Of a DNA stretch of 64,000 nt, positions 8,535-16,813 are shown in pieces (positions within the stretch are counted from its first letter, which is position 1; the number at the start of each line of letters is the position of its first letter). A program made the position numbers and the translations under genes. This stretch comes from Roseibium salinum. Its GTDB lineage: Bacteria; Pseudomonadota; Alphaproteobacteria; Rhizobiales; Stappiaceae. The DNA lies in assembly GCF_026240905.1 (NCBI RefSeq), contig NZ_JAPEVI010000002.1, positions 248,001-312,000 on the forward strand. The letters are read 5' to 3'. The notes beneath the pieces are model-generated. The model had not been told where the DNA came from. It was given only the letters and a program-made list of their open reading frames with translations, and searched no databases.

Positions 8535-8705
8535 TCAGTGGCACGGGAATCCGGTCGCGTGACGCACGTCATGCGCTGCGTCATGCAGGCCTTGCGCTTG
8601 CACGTGTCCGGTGATCGTGATGATTGCGAAGCCCAGGACGGCCGCAAAAGCAAGCGGCAGAATGCTGGAAAGCGAAAGTGATGCAGTGTTGGTTTGTGTC
8701 GTCAT
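8535..8705 (-). CDS. cbtB: CbtB small cobalt transporter subunit
   Basis: 56 residues (MTTQTNTASLSLSSILPLAF...). One membrane helix (ILPLAFAAVLGFAIITITG) is followed by a histidine-rich tail with HDAAHDVRHATGFPCH, the metal-binding signature of CbtB proteins. It was found by translating the minus strand between the riboswitch and cbtA. It starts at ATG 8705 with an AGAGGA ribosome site and ends one base before cbtA. Histidines in the tail probably bind cobalt before transport. Confidence 0.92.
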   Translation of the reverse strand: MTTQTNTASLSLSSILPLAFAAVLGFAIITITGHVQAQGLHDAAHDVRHATGFPCH

Positions 8706-8749
8706 ATTGTCCTCTTGCCGTCACACCCGACAGCCGGTTTTAAGCAATG

Positions 8750-8940
8750 CCTGGCAGGTCTCCTGGCTCGCGGGTCTCAGCACATCGCCTGTCCTTCCCT
8801 GCAACATCTGCAAGTGGTTTATCCGGCGTGCGCTCTCCGCATACAGTCGCGGGGGCGGCTTCGGCTCCGAGCGCCCTGCTTGGGTCCGCCCTGTCCGAAT
8901 TCCCTCTTCGTTTCCCGGCACTTTGTACCGATTGGAAAAC
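8750..8940 (-). ncRNA. Cobalamin (B12) riboswitch controlling cbtBA
   Basis: The minus strand carries the hallmarks of the cobalamin element in order: TCGGTACAAAGTGCCGGGAA, GAAGAGGGAA, the highly conserved GCCGCCCCCGCGACTGT, a GGAAGGACAGGCGA segment and the B12 box GAGCCAGGAGACCTGCC. It ends about 45 bp before the cbtB start. In this family B12 binding lowers expression, so cobalt uptake would be switched on when cobalamin is scarce. Boundaries are approximate. Confidence 0.95.
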
Positions 8941-8997
8941 CAAGCATCGCTATAATGTCCTAATTCCGCACCGAACGAAAGCCCCCACCGGCGGAAA

Positions 8998-10272
8998 TCA
9001 TCCCGCCGCCAGGCCAAACAGCGATCGTGCCAGGGCGAGTTTGCCCTCAGCGGCACGGTCGCAGCAAGCGCGGAAGTACCCACCCGGCGAGCTGATCCTT
9101 TCGGGATCCCGCAGCGCCTTTTCGGCAACGACCGCAAGGATCGCCGCGGCCGCCTGCCGTCCCAGCCGTCCGCATGCCTCGGAATAGGCGCTCTGGCTGA
9201 GGCCGATCCCCAGCCTTATCACCTCGGCGGCAGACAGCAGCTCCGCCCAGCTTTTGAGTGACAGACCGAAATCGCTCTGGACGGTCGTACACGCGCTTTC
9301 CAGCAGAGATATCGAAACGGCGTCCAGCGCCGCGGACCGGGTGAAATCCGCCTCTCTCTGACCTTTCCGCCCGGTATTGCGGCTGATTTTGCCACACTGC
9401 CCCGCCGCTTGCTCCCTTTCAGGAGCTATTTCGGCGCCGTAGGCGTCGTCAGGTTGAGTATTGATTTCATCCGCGTGAGCGGATGTCCGATTATTTAGGC
9501 AAGAGTCTTGAGAGTTTGTATTAAATAATTGGGTGACATTCGTGTCATGCTCGCCTGTCGTATATTGATAATTATCCACATTATGGGCCTGTTTCTGGCC
9601 TTCGGTCAGCGCCTCGATCAACAGGTCATAAAGATCCTGTAGGAGCACCATCTTCTCCTGGGCTCCTTTTCCGCACGCCATGATGGACATCATCCGGTCG
9701 TGGAAGTCGGAGAGGTCCAGATCCGTGGTTGCCTCGATGATATCGATGATGGCCCTGGAGAGCTTCGTCACGGCCCGCCTGGCTTCGCGCTCCGCGTTGA
9801 GCTCCGCCTGCCACTCATCGGCAAGCCGCTTGATCTCGCGGTAGCGGACACGTGCCGGCGTGAAATCCAGGCCGTAGGCGTAGGTAATGTCGCCCGTGTC
9901 GTTGCGGTGGACCCAGCGGCGGCCGGTAGAACTGTCGCGATAGGCCAGGATGCGGGCCTCGACGAGCTGTTTGATGGCGCGAATGACGGTCCGTTCGCTG
10001 CGGCCGACATAAGATGCCAGTTTTTCGTTGCTGATGGCGACGACAGGACGGTTCGTGCCTTTCCAGTCCTCAGGCTTCGACAATCCCAAAAGGATATCGA
10101 GAACATGATAGGCGGTGGACGTCAGCCCCATGGGCTGTGCGGCTCTCTTGAGCGCGATCGCAACCTCGGACTTCCCGTGGTCCGGGATGTCGTTGGACAT
10201 CGCCAGGCGTTGAGATGCAAGCATCCCCGGCGTCACCTTCCGAAAGGAAGAGACGTTCGAAACAGTAGGCAT
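8998..10272 (-). CDS. repC: RepC replication initiator (repABC)
   Basis: 424 residues from ATG 10272, chosen because a GGAGG site sits 5 bp upstream; the frame extends 28 codons further without a ribosome site. The N-terminal part (RKVTPGMLASQRLA, GLTSTAYHVLDILLGLS, SYVGRSERTVIRAIKQLVEA with a winged-helix HTH) is the conserved RepC DNA-binding domain. The middle is poorly conserved and unusually AT-rich in DNA. The C-terminal part (ISLLESACTTVQSDFGLS, LGRQAAAAILAVVAEKA) is the second conserved RepC domain. RepC is the essential initiator of repABC replicons and the origin lies within its gene. Confidence 0.95.
   Translation of the reverse strand: MPTVSNVSSFRKVTPGMLASQRLAMSNDIPDHGKSEVAIALKRAAQPMGLTSTAYHVLDILLGLSKPEDWKGTNRPVVAISNEKLASYVGRSERTVIRAIKQLVEARILAYRDSSTGRRWVHRNDTGDITYAYGLDFTPARVRYREIKRLADEWQAELNAEREARRAVTKLSRAIIDIIEATTDLDLSDFHDRMMSIMACGKGAQEKMVLLQDLYDLLIEALTEGQKQAHNVDNYQYTTGEHDTNVTQLFNTNSQDSCLNNRTSAHADEINTQPDDAYGAEIAPEREQAAGQCGKISRNTGRKGQREADFTRSAALDAVSISLLESACTTVQSDFGLSLKSWAELLSAAEVIRLGIGLSQSAYSEACGRLGRQAAAAILAVVAEKALRDPERISSPGGYFRACCDRAAEGKLALARSLFGLAAG
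9450..9590. other. oriV: Candidate origin of replication inside repC
   Basis: A markedly AT-rich island in an otherwise GC-rich gene spans this stretch of repC. It contains a perfect DnaA box, TTATCCACA, at 9572-9580. In studied repABC plasmids the origin maps to such an AT-rich region in central repC, so this is the likely initiation site. Confidence 0.6.
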
Positions 10273-10400
10273 AAAAACCTCCGTTCGCCGGCCAGAACAA
10301 GGCGCGGCGCTATATATTTCGGGAGGTCCAACTGGAGGTATTCGGCGGAAATCCACCGTTCACGCGAGATGGTTCTTGCGTGTGATTCGGAATTAGCTTA

Positions 10401-10428
10401 AAACAGGATCGTGTTGAGGTTCCTGTTT
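10401..10428. repeat. Inverted repeat in the repC leader
   Basis: AAACAGGA (10401-10408) and TCCTGTTT (10421-10428) are perfect inverted 8-mers. In the minus-strand repC leader they form a hairpin with a 12-base loop. It may take part in the alternative leader structures by which counter-transcribed RNA controls repC. Confidence 0.5.
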
Positions 10429-10448
10429 GGGCTTTCCAAGTTGAACCG

Positions 10449-10490
10449 TGAACTAGAGGCTGAACGGTTGCCGCCGTTTCAGTCTCTTTT
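10449..10490 (+). ncRNA. Candidate counter-transcribed RNA (incA type) between repB and repC
   Basis: repABC replicons encode a small antisense RNA opposite the repB-repC gap that limits repC. Here the plus strand has a TTGAGG -35-like hexamer at 10414 with a weak -10 about 17 bp on. A bulged stem follows, GAGGCTGAACGG (10456-10467) with CCGTTTCAGTCTC (10474-10486), then TTTT. That is an intrinsic terminator on the strand opposite repABC, in the expected position. The exact 5' end is a guess. Confidence 0.55.
10456..10490 (+). terminator. Intrinsic terminator of the candidate antisense RNA
   Basis: GAGGCTGAACGG pairs with CCGTTTCAGTCTC (one bulged T) around a 6-base loop and is followed by TTTT on the plus strand. 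It lies opposite the repC leader. Confidence 0.55.
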
Positions 10491-10587
10491 CATTTCTGCT
10501 CTTCGCTTTCTTGTCCCTTATCCCTCCACGTTCCGGTTTTAATGCCGCCGGTTTCCCGCAGGGCTGATGCCCCTGCCTGGCAGCGGC

Positions 10588-11598
10588 CTAACCCTGTTGA
10601 TCGCCGCCTGCGGACGTGTTCCGTTGCCGCTGGAAGTCGTCGTGCAGATCAGCCAGGTTTTCCGCCAGCCAGCTTGCGAACTCCGTCTCGGCCGTTGGAA
10701 TGGAAATGGTCGTTGCCGATGCGGTCGTCTTCATCTTGGCAACGGTGCTTCCGTTCAGGGCGATCTCGGCGGTTCTTGTTTTCGCCGCCGGCTTTCTGTC
10801 CGTGCCGCGCGCGGCCCTGGTGGCCATCGCCATCCGCTCCTGCGCGGAAGCGGCTCTGAACACCGGCGTTTCCATGGCATCGCGAATGCGGTGTTCCGCG
10901 TTCGGATCGTCGAACAGCCTTGCAAAATCCATCCAAGCCGGCCGGCCGACATTCCTGGCCCGGCCGATCGCGCGAATGATGTCCGGCGGAATGCTGTCGG
11001 CGACCTTCAGCATGTTGGAAATCACCGTCGGCACTTGTCCAAGAACCGGCTGCATTTCCCGCTGCTTGAGGCCCGCCTGGCGAAGCTGGACCGCCCAGAG
11101 CGCCATTTCGGCGAAGGTCAGGTTCTCGCGCACACCGTTCTCGAGCGACTGCTCCTTGATCAGTTCGGTGTCGCTCAGCTTGCGCACATAGGCTTTCACC
11201 TTGACCGTTTCCGGTTTCGAGGAAGCCGACATCAGGGCCTGAATGGCAAACAGCCGCCGATGCCCATAGGCCAGCTGATAGCGGCCGGTTTCGCTCGGAT
11301 GCGGGCGTACCAGCACCGGGATCTTCTGGCCCTCATCCTGGATCGACAGCTTCAGCTCTTCCAGAGCCTCGGCAGCCTCCTCATCCGTTTCAAAGCGATC
11401 GGCATAGGGGCTGGGATCGATCTTCGATGGATCGAGCGAAACGATGCTGTCTTCGCGCATATGCGACAGGGCCCGGCCCATGGAATTGACCACCGGAGCC
11501 GTCACCTTCTGTTCTGGAGCCGGCTTCTGCGCGCTCTTGTTTTCCGCAGCCGCCGCCGTGGCATCGGACATCATTTTTACGATCGATTTTTTCATCAT
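10588..11598 (-). CDS. repB: RepB partition protein (ParB family)
   Basis: 336 residues. The ATGATG start overlaps the repA stop (ATGA). A ParB N-terminal domain is marked by LDPSKIDPSPYADR, IPVLVRPHP and YQLAYGHRRLFAIQAL. A ParB-type HTH follows around REMQPVLGQVPTVISNMLKV. The C-terminal part is variable. RepB binds parS sites and works with RepA in segregation. No clear match to the published repABC parS palindrome was found near the operon. Confidence 0.95.
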   Translation of the reverse strand: MMKKSIVKMMSDATAAAAENKSAQKPAPEQKVTAPVVNSMGRALSHMREDSIVSLDPSKIDPSPYADRFETDEEAAEALEELKLSIQDEGQKIPVLVRPHPSETGRYQLAYGHRRLFAIQALMSASSKPETVKVKAYVRKLSDTELIKEQSLENGVRENLTFAEMALWAVQLRQAGLKQREMQPVLGQVPTVISNMLKVADSIPPDIIRAIGRARNVGRPAWMDFARLFDDPNAEHRIRDAMETPVFRAASAQERMAMATRAARGTDRKPAAKTRTAEIALNGSTVAKMKTTASATTISIPTAETEFASWLAENLADLHDDFQRQRNTSAGGDQQG

Positions 11599-12836
11599 CG
11601 TGTCTCCCTGCCCCAGACGTTCTTGATCAGGTCGAGAATCTCGGCATTGACGCGGTCGGCGCTTTCCAGCGCGCGCTTCAGCGTCTCCCGGCCGATCTCC
11701 CCGGGTTCGATTTCATAAAGGGTCTTCTTGGCGACGCCGGCAGAGGCGATCGCCGTCGATTCAATCGCTTCGGCAACCAGCACATCGGTTCCGAAGAGAT
11801 CGCGCATGGTGCCGGACATGATCTTTTGCGGACCGTCATTGGGGTTCACACGGGTCAGCAGAAACTTGGTGAAGTCATGCTCGAACACCGCTCCGCCTTC
11901 TGAAAGCGTATGGGTGACGTCGGAAATCATCTTCAGGAACTGGGAGCAGGACGAGACGTCGAGCATGGCCGGATGCACGGTGATGATCAGCCCCGTCGCG
12001 GCATAAAGCGCAGCCATCGTCGTGTAGCCCAGTGACGGCGGCGTATCGAGAACCACCACGTCGTAATTGTCTGCAACGGACTGGATCACCGCGTCGAGCC
12101 GCTGGAAGAACAGCCCCAGCTCGTCGCTGTAGCGCTCGGCAAGCGCCGTCGGCGTGTCATACTCGAAATCCATCAGCCGCAGGTTTCCGCAAGCCAGATG
12201 GATGCCGGGGAAATAGGTTTCCCGGATGACTTCGGAGAAGGGAATGCGGAAATTGTCGTAGCGCAGCGCGTCATAGGTCGTGTCGGTGCGCTCGTCGTCC
12301 CCCTCGCCCGAGCGAAGATCCCGGTCCGGCTGAATGCCGAAAGTGGTGGTCATGGAGGCCTGCGGGTCCAGATCGACGCACAGCACCCGGTAGCCCTGCA
12401 GGGCGAGATAATGCGCCAGGTGCACCGAGGTCGTGGTCTTCGAACTGCCGCCCTTGAAGTTCGCCGCCGCAATCACCTGCAGCTTTTCACCGGGCCGCCG
12501 ATGCGGCGTCAGCCGGAGCGCATCGTCGGGACGCATCTCGGCAAGAAAGGACCGCAATTCCCAAACCTGGTCGACCGTATAGATCCGGCGATTGTTTTCC
12601 GCCCGGTGCGGCTGGGGGCCCTTGCCTTCGAGCGTCAGGGTACGCAGAGTGCTTTCGGGAACGCCGAGCAGGCGCACCAGGTCCGTTGTCGAGAACGTTC
12701 GGCCGAACATCTTGCGCGCTTCCGGGGGATAGGCCATTTCACGCATCGTCTGCAAACGGTCCGACAGCCTTTGCGTAAAGGTTTCAATCTTTGCCGTTGT
12801 ATCGCGTTCGCCGACAATAATTTCGTTTACGGCCAT
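11595..12836 (-). CDS. repA: RepA partition ATPase (ParA family)
   Basis: 413 residues from ATG 12836 with an AGAGGG site; a GTG eight codons upstream is less likely. An N-terminal MerR-like segment (RTFSTTDLVRLLGVPESTLR, NNRRIYTVDQVWELR) is typical of RepA. The deviant Walker A, FKGGSSKTTTSVHLA at about 127-141, and DLDPQASMTT mark the ParA ATPase; DTPPSLGYTT is Walker B. It drives plasmid segregation with RepB and represses the operon. It is the first gene of repABC; repB overlaps its stop. Confidence 0.95.
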   Translation of the reverse strand: MAVNEIIVGERDTTAKIETFTQRLSDRLQTMREMAYPPEARKMFGRTFSTTDLVRLLGVPESTLRTLTLEGKGPQPHRAENNRRIYTVDQVWELRSFLAEMRPDDALRLTPHRRPGEKLQVIAAANFKGGSSKTTTSVHLAHYLALQGYRVLCVDLDPQASMTTTFGIQPDRDLRSGEGDDERTDTTYDALRYDNFRIPFSEVIRETYFPGIHLACGNLRLMDFEYDTPTALAERYSDELGLFFQRLDAVIQSVADNYDVVVLDTPPSLGYTTMAALYAATGLIITVHPAMLDVSSCSQFLKMISDVTHTLSEGGAVFEHDFTKFLLTRVNPNDGPQKIMSGTMRDLFGTDVLVAEAIESTAIASAGVAKKTLYEIEPGEIGRETLKRALESADRVNAEILDLIKNVWGRETR

Positions 12837-13389
12837 TGATGCCCTCTGACGGTTTCGCACCCGAGTAACCCGGACACTCCGTCATAGATGCCGAAATCCG
12901 ATCGGGCACGCAAGGAATTTTAAGTTAACCAGTACTTAACAAGCCTCTGTGAACGCAGGAAAAAGCTGGCAAAACCGCGGGGCGAAGCGAACCGGGAAGG
13001 TTAATCGTCGAAACGGCAATATCACTGCAAAGAATTGCGAATGCGCCAATTACCGTAGGGATTTCAAGTAATTAGGCCTTTCCCATTACGCACCCGGTTC
13101 CGTTTGACGCCTATCCGGGTCTTCTCTCCAAACAGGCGCAAACCCCGTTTCAGGACTTCCGCCGAAAGCACGGTCCGGTGTCGAAAAGTGGCCCTGCGTG
13201 TATGGTTTCCGCACGGTTTCGGGAGGTCAAAGGCCGACTCGCGGACGGGACCGATTCCCTCGAATCGAGATCAGGCAGGTGATCGGCAAGCAGGATGTCA
13301 CGTTAAGTGGTCAGCGTCGGCCAGCGGACCTCCGGTACACGAAGTCTGGATGGGGGACACGGCCGGCGATCGCGGGAGCCTGAAGCATT
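12837..13389. other. Intergenic region upstream of repA
   Basis: No supported gene lies in these 553 bp. The part nearest repA is AT-richer than its surroundings and should hold the repABC promoter. It includes an inverted repeat, GTTAA-N7-TTAAC, at 12924-12940 that may be a RepA or RepB operator. It does not fit the usual 16-bp parS pattern. The portion 13080-13389 shows no clear signals. Confidence 0.5.
12924..12940. promoter_or_regulatory. Inverted repeat upstream of repA, candidate operator
   Basis: GTTAA and TTAAC flank a 7-base centre, 88 bp before the repA start. RepA autoregulates by binding near its promoter in known repABC operons, so this is a plausible site, but only the symmetry is seen. 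Confidence 0.35.
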
Positions 13390-14568
13390 CTACCTGAAGC
13401 TCATTTCAAGCAGGCGGGAAAAGAAATTCTGCGCCTTCTCGTTGGCGGGCGTGTCCTTGCCCGCCCGGGCGGGAAGGAATTCCAGGATGACCTGCCGCGA
13501 GGCCGCCTCGCCGATGAAACAGGACCGGATCCTGTAATGGCGCTTGAGGCCGACATAGCTTTCGATCTGCCAGACCCGGCCGGCATCCCAGCCGACATTG
13601 TCGAGCACGAGCGACAGGTCACGGACGTCGGCAGCGCTCATCAGTTTGTCCGTCAGGCGCTCGGTGCCGATCTGCGTTGCGGACAGCCCGAGTTCACCTC
13701 TCCCGACCTTGTTGGCGTATTTGATCCGGCGCGAATTCAGATCGGCCACAAGGATCGGCGTTGGAACCGCATCCAGAACCTCCGCGGCGTCGATCTCCAG
13801 TGAATCGCTGCTCAGTTCTCCGACGAATATGACCCCTCCAAAGGGAAGGTCGATGGCGAACGGGTTGATCTGAAAGACGATTTCGGCGGTCGTTCCGTCT
13901 TTTCGCACGTGTTTCAACGACCCGGCCGCGACGGCATGTCCAGCCAGCAGGTTCCCAATGGCGGCGACCAGCTTTTTGCCGAGATGGTTGGGAATGGTGC
14001 GCACGTCCCTGCCGACGATCTGCTTGCTGTCGGAAATGGAGAACAGTTTCAGAAACTGGCGGTTGGCCGAGCGGACCACGCCGTTGCGGTCGGCCACGAG
14101 AACCGCACTGGACGTGACGGCAAACGCATTGGACAGGGTCTGCAGTATGTTGGGCAGCTCGTTACTGGCCGACGCTTCGGGCTGACACTCCTTCATCAGG
14201 CCGATCACCAGCGGCGAGGTCTTCCCGATGATCCGCGCGGCGGCCAGATCGTAGGATCGCTGGCCAAGTTCGGTCGTCATGGTCACGCGTGCCGGGGTCG
14301 AAAATCCGTGTTCGACAGCGTCGGATATGACCTGCAGGAACCGTCTGCGATCCGCCGGGGCGTAATGATCCAACGCCCGTTTTATTGCCAGCTTCGCCAC
14401 GCGGTAGCCGCGGAAACTGTCCGCATCGAGCTGCTGCCAGCAAATCTCTTCCGCAATCGGGTCGTAAGCCCAGTACGAGACCCCGACCGACGCAAGAATA
14501 GCGCTTGTCTCAGGGTTGGGAACCAACTGACGCATAGACCGAAGAAGAAGATTGATACTGCTGGACAC
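13390..14568 (-). CDS. PAS-domain sensor protein without an output domain
   Basis: 392 residues with a GTG start at 14568 (ATG 14535 possible). One PAS domain spans about residues 140-250 (SAVLVADRNGVVRSANRQFL, IVGRDVRTI, GTTAEIVFQINPFAI). A second PAS-like unit follows from 265 (TPILVADLNSRRIKYANKVG). There is no kinase, GGDEF, EAL or HTH domain, and no signal peptide or membrane helix, so it should be cytosolic and act through a partner. It ends the stretch upstream of repABC. Function is unknown. Confidence 0.75.
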   Translation of the reverse strand: MSSSINLLLRSMRQLVPNPETSAILASVGVSYWAYDPIAEEICWQQLDADSFRGYRVAKLAIKRALDHYAPADRRRFLQVISDAVEHGFSTPARVTMTTELGQRSYDLAAARIIGKTSPLVIGLMKECQPEASASNELPNILQTLSNAFAVTSSAVLVADRNGVVRSANRQFLKLFSISDSKQIVGRDVRTIPNHLGKKLVAAIGNLLAGHAVAAGSLKHVRKDGTTAEIVFQINPFAIDLPFGGVIFVGELSSDSLEIDAAEVLDAVPTPILVADLNSRRIKYANKVGRGELGLSATQIGTERLTDKLMSAADVRDLSLVLDNVGWDAGRVWQIESYVGLKRHYRIRSCFIGEAASRQVILEFLPARAGKDTPANEKAQNFFSRLLEMSFR

Positions 14569-14706
14569 CCCGAATTTCCCGACGATCCCGAGACATGGAA
14601 CATCGGATCAAACAACCTAAACCTGAATCTTGCGTGAACTCGCCTGCGGGAATTTATGCATTGCGCACCATTTGTGACAGTTTGGGAGGATCCGAAGGCT
14701 GCCGTC

Positions 14707-15549
14707 CTATGCGGACCTGTCCAGAATTGCCTCCGCCAGTGCGTTGGAAGCAATGCTGGCCGACCCAGGGCGGCGTATCAGGATGACATCGAGCGGCTCG
14801 ACGGCCGGCAGGCCGTCCTCCTCTGTCAGACAGGCAACGCTTGACGGAGCCGAGATTTGGGTGACGGCGGCAACCGCCAGCCCGGCCTCCACGATGGTCA
14901 GTAAAGCCGAATAGCTGAAACTCGCATAGGCGGAACGGTATCTGACGTTGCCGCGGCCGAGCGCCGCCAGAACCACGGCCCGGGCCTGGCTGCCGGGTTC
15001 GAACAGCGCCACCGGCAAGGGCGTACGCTCCAGTGCCACGCGGTCCCGCGAAGCGATCCAGACCATCGGCTCGCGCCGGATCAACTCACCCTCCATGCCG
15101 GCGGAGCGCGTGACGATCGCGAGATCGATTTCGCCTTTCTCGACCCGAGGTACCAGCGCCGTTGACTGGGCGCACACCAACTCGATTTCCACACGCGGAA
15201 ACAATGCGCCGAAATGGCGAAGCACCGGCGGCAGCACGAAGGAGATATAGTCATCGGGAGCACCGATCGTGACCGAACCGGCCATGTCCGGCCGGCGGAA
15301 CGCTTCAACTGCTTCGTCATGCAGCCGCAGGATCCGCCGCGCGTAACCCTCAAGCTCCTCTCCCGTCCGCGTCAGCGCCAGATTGCGCGTGTCGCGCACG
15401 AACAGCCGCGCCCCGATCTGCTCTTCAAGGCGGGCGATCTGCATGGAGACGGCCGCTGGCGACCGATGCACGAGGGAGGCCGCACGCGTGAAGCTCATCG
15501 CGTCAATGCAGGCGACAAAGGTTTTGAGCAAAACGTGATCGAGTTCCAT
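14707..15549 (-). CDS. LysR-family transcriptional regulator
   Basis: 280 residues. The N-terminal winged HTH (LLKTFVACIDAMSFTRAASL, SPAAVSMQIARLEEQIGARL, FVRDTRNLALTRTGEEL) is followed by a LysR substrate-binding domain (GSVTIGAPDDYISFVLPPVL, GEIDLAIVTRS). It diverges from the DMT exporter gene across about 100 bp that contain an inverted repeat. The LysR/exporter arrangement suggests it controls the exporter. Confidence 0.92.
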   Translation of the reverse strand: MELDHVLLKTFVACIDAMSFTRAASLVHRSPAAVSMQIARLEEQIGARLFVRDTRNLALTRTGEELEGYARRILRLHDEAVEAFRRPDMAGSVTIGAPDDYISFVLPPVLRHFGALFPRVEIELVCAQSTALVPRVEKGEIDLAIVTRSAGMEGELIRREPMVWIASRDRVALERTPLPVALFEPGSQARAVVLAALGRGNVRYRSAYASFSYSALLTIVEAGLAVAAVTQISAPSSVACLTEEDGLPAVEPLDVILIRRPGSASIASNALAEAILDRSA

Positions 15550-15562
15550 GATCTTTCAATAT

Positions 15563-15583
15563 ATCTGAATAGTCTCTTCAGAT
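15563..15583. promoter_or_regulatory. LysR-type operator candidate
   Basis: ATCTGAA (15563-15569) and TTCAGAT (15577-15583) are perfect inverted 7-mers with a T-N11-A core, in the gap between the divergent LysR and DMT genes. This is the usual form of a LysR binding site. Confidence 0.55.
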
Positions 15584-15653
15584 TATATCGTTTGATAAGA
15601 TAATGACAATCCGCACATCCTGCTTCCGGCAATCTCGGACAGGACGACGTGGC

Positions 15654-16550
15654 ATGAAAACGCGAACGCAGGGCATTCTGGGCGTAGCCGCCGCGCAGAC
15701 CCTTCTCGGATCAATCGGACTGTGCGTGCTGGAAAGCGGAGCGGACTCGGTCTCCGCGGCCTTCTATCGCTGCGCCATCGGCGGCCTCATGCTGGCTTTC
15801 TACTGCCTCTGGCGGAGGGACCTTGCCGGCTTGCTGCGGCTGCCTGCGCGCACGCTGACCTACGCCGTGGCCAGCGGGTTCCTGATGATCGCCAACTGGG
15901 TGCTGTTTTTCGAAGGCATCCACCGCACCGGCATCGCAGTTGCCACCATCCTCTTTCACGTACAGCCGTTTTTTGTCGTGGTTCTCGGAGCCGTGGTCTT
16001 CCGTGAGCGCCTGCACGCGGCCACTTTCGTCTGGATCGCCCTGGCACTTGCGGGTCTTGTGCTCGCCACGGGTCTCACCGGCGCCGACCTGACCGCCGAC
16101 GGCTTCTATCTTACAGGCATCCTGTTTACGCTCGCCGCCGCATTTCTCTACGCACTGGTCACGATCATCGCCAAGGGCCTGAGCGGCATCAACGCGCCCC
16201 AACTCACCCTCGTTCAGTGCCTCTGCGGCACGCTGCTCCTGGCCGGTGTTACACCACTCGCGCCGCAGGATCTCACATCAAGCCAGTGGGGCTGGCTCGC
16301 CCTCATCGGAATGGTTCACACCGGCGGCGTCTATATGCTGCTTTACGGTGCCTTGCCGAAGCTCACCACGCCGCTGATTGCAGTGCTTCTGTTTCTCTAT
16401 CCGGCCAGCGCGGTGATCGTGGATGCCGTTGCCTATGGTCACATCCTTGGCCCCAGGCAGTTCGCGGGCCTCGCCTTCATCATCGTTGCGAGCCTGGGTG
16501 TGACGCTGAAATGGGGCATGCGTCCGGCGCTCGCAGCTCCTGCCCCCTGA
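15654..16550 (+). CDS. DMT-superfamily (EamA) exporter
   Basis: 298 residues from ATG 15654 (MKTRTQGILGV), favoured over an upstream in-frame ATG at 15603 because the extra 17 residues are basic and unlike the family. Ten hydrophobic segments form two EamA repeats, with AFYRCAIGGLMLAFYCLW in the first and TTPLIAVLLFLYPASAVIVD in the second. Members export amino acids or other small metabolites; the substrate is not evident. It is divergent from a LysR gene. Confidence 0.88.
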   Translation: MKTRTQGILGVAAAQTLLGSIGLCVLESGADSVSAAFYRCAIGGLMLAFYCLWRRDLAGLLRLPARTLTYAVASGFLMIANWVLFFEGIHRTGIAVATILFHVQPFFVVVLGAVVFRERLHAATFVWIALALAGLVLATGLTGADLTADGFYLTGILFTLAAAFLYALVTIIAKGLSGINAPQLTLVQCLCGTLLLAGVTPLAPQDLTSSQWGWLALIGMVHTGGVYMLLYGALPKLTTPLIAVLLFLYPASAVIVDAVAYGHILGPRQFAGLAFIIVASLGVTLKWGMRPALAAPAP

Positions 16551-16656
16551 AACCGGCCTGATCTGACCGTCGACCGCTCTGCGGCCAAACGCTGCCGCCC
16601 CGCCTCATCCGCCTGAAAACGGGGCCTTGGTCGAGGTCCGCCGACAACTTCGGTCC

Positions 16657-16670
16657 GGCCCTATAGGGCC
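16657..16670. promoter_or_regulatory. Perfect 14-bp palindrome upstream of the repeat protein
   Basis: GGCCCTATAGGGCC is self-complementary and lies about 144 bp before the start of the acidic repeat protein, in a 263-bp gap. It could be an operator; no factor is implied. Confidence 0.35.
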
Positions 16671-16813
16671 CAAGGTCCGATCTGGCGGCCGTAGAAGTCC
16701 TATTCCCGAAATAACGTCAGGAACAGATCGTTCTAGTGGCAGCATCAACGGCGATCGCACAGCCCCATCAACCGGCAGCGACGACCGTTGGCGCTCAACT
16801 GAAGGAGAAACCG

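Noticed and set aside
12924..12940. parS centromere for RepB
   Set aside because: The site is a 17-bp GTTAA-N7-TTAAC repeat, not the 16-bp GTT...GC...AAC palindrome known for repABC parS; kept only as a possible operator.
13104..13397. 97-codon plus-strand ORF upstream of repA
   Set aside because: Arg/Pro-rich, no ribosome site, no recognisable family; typical of GC-rich intergenic DNA.
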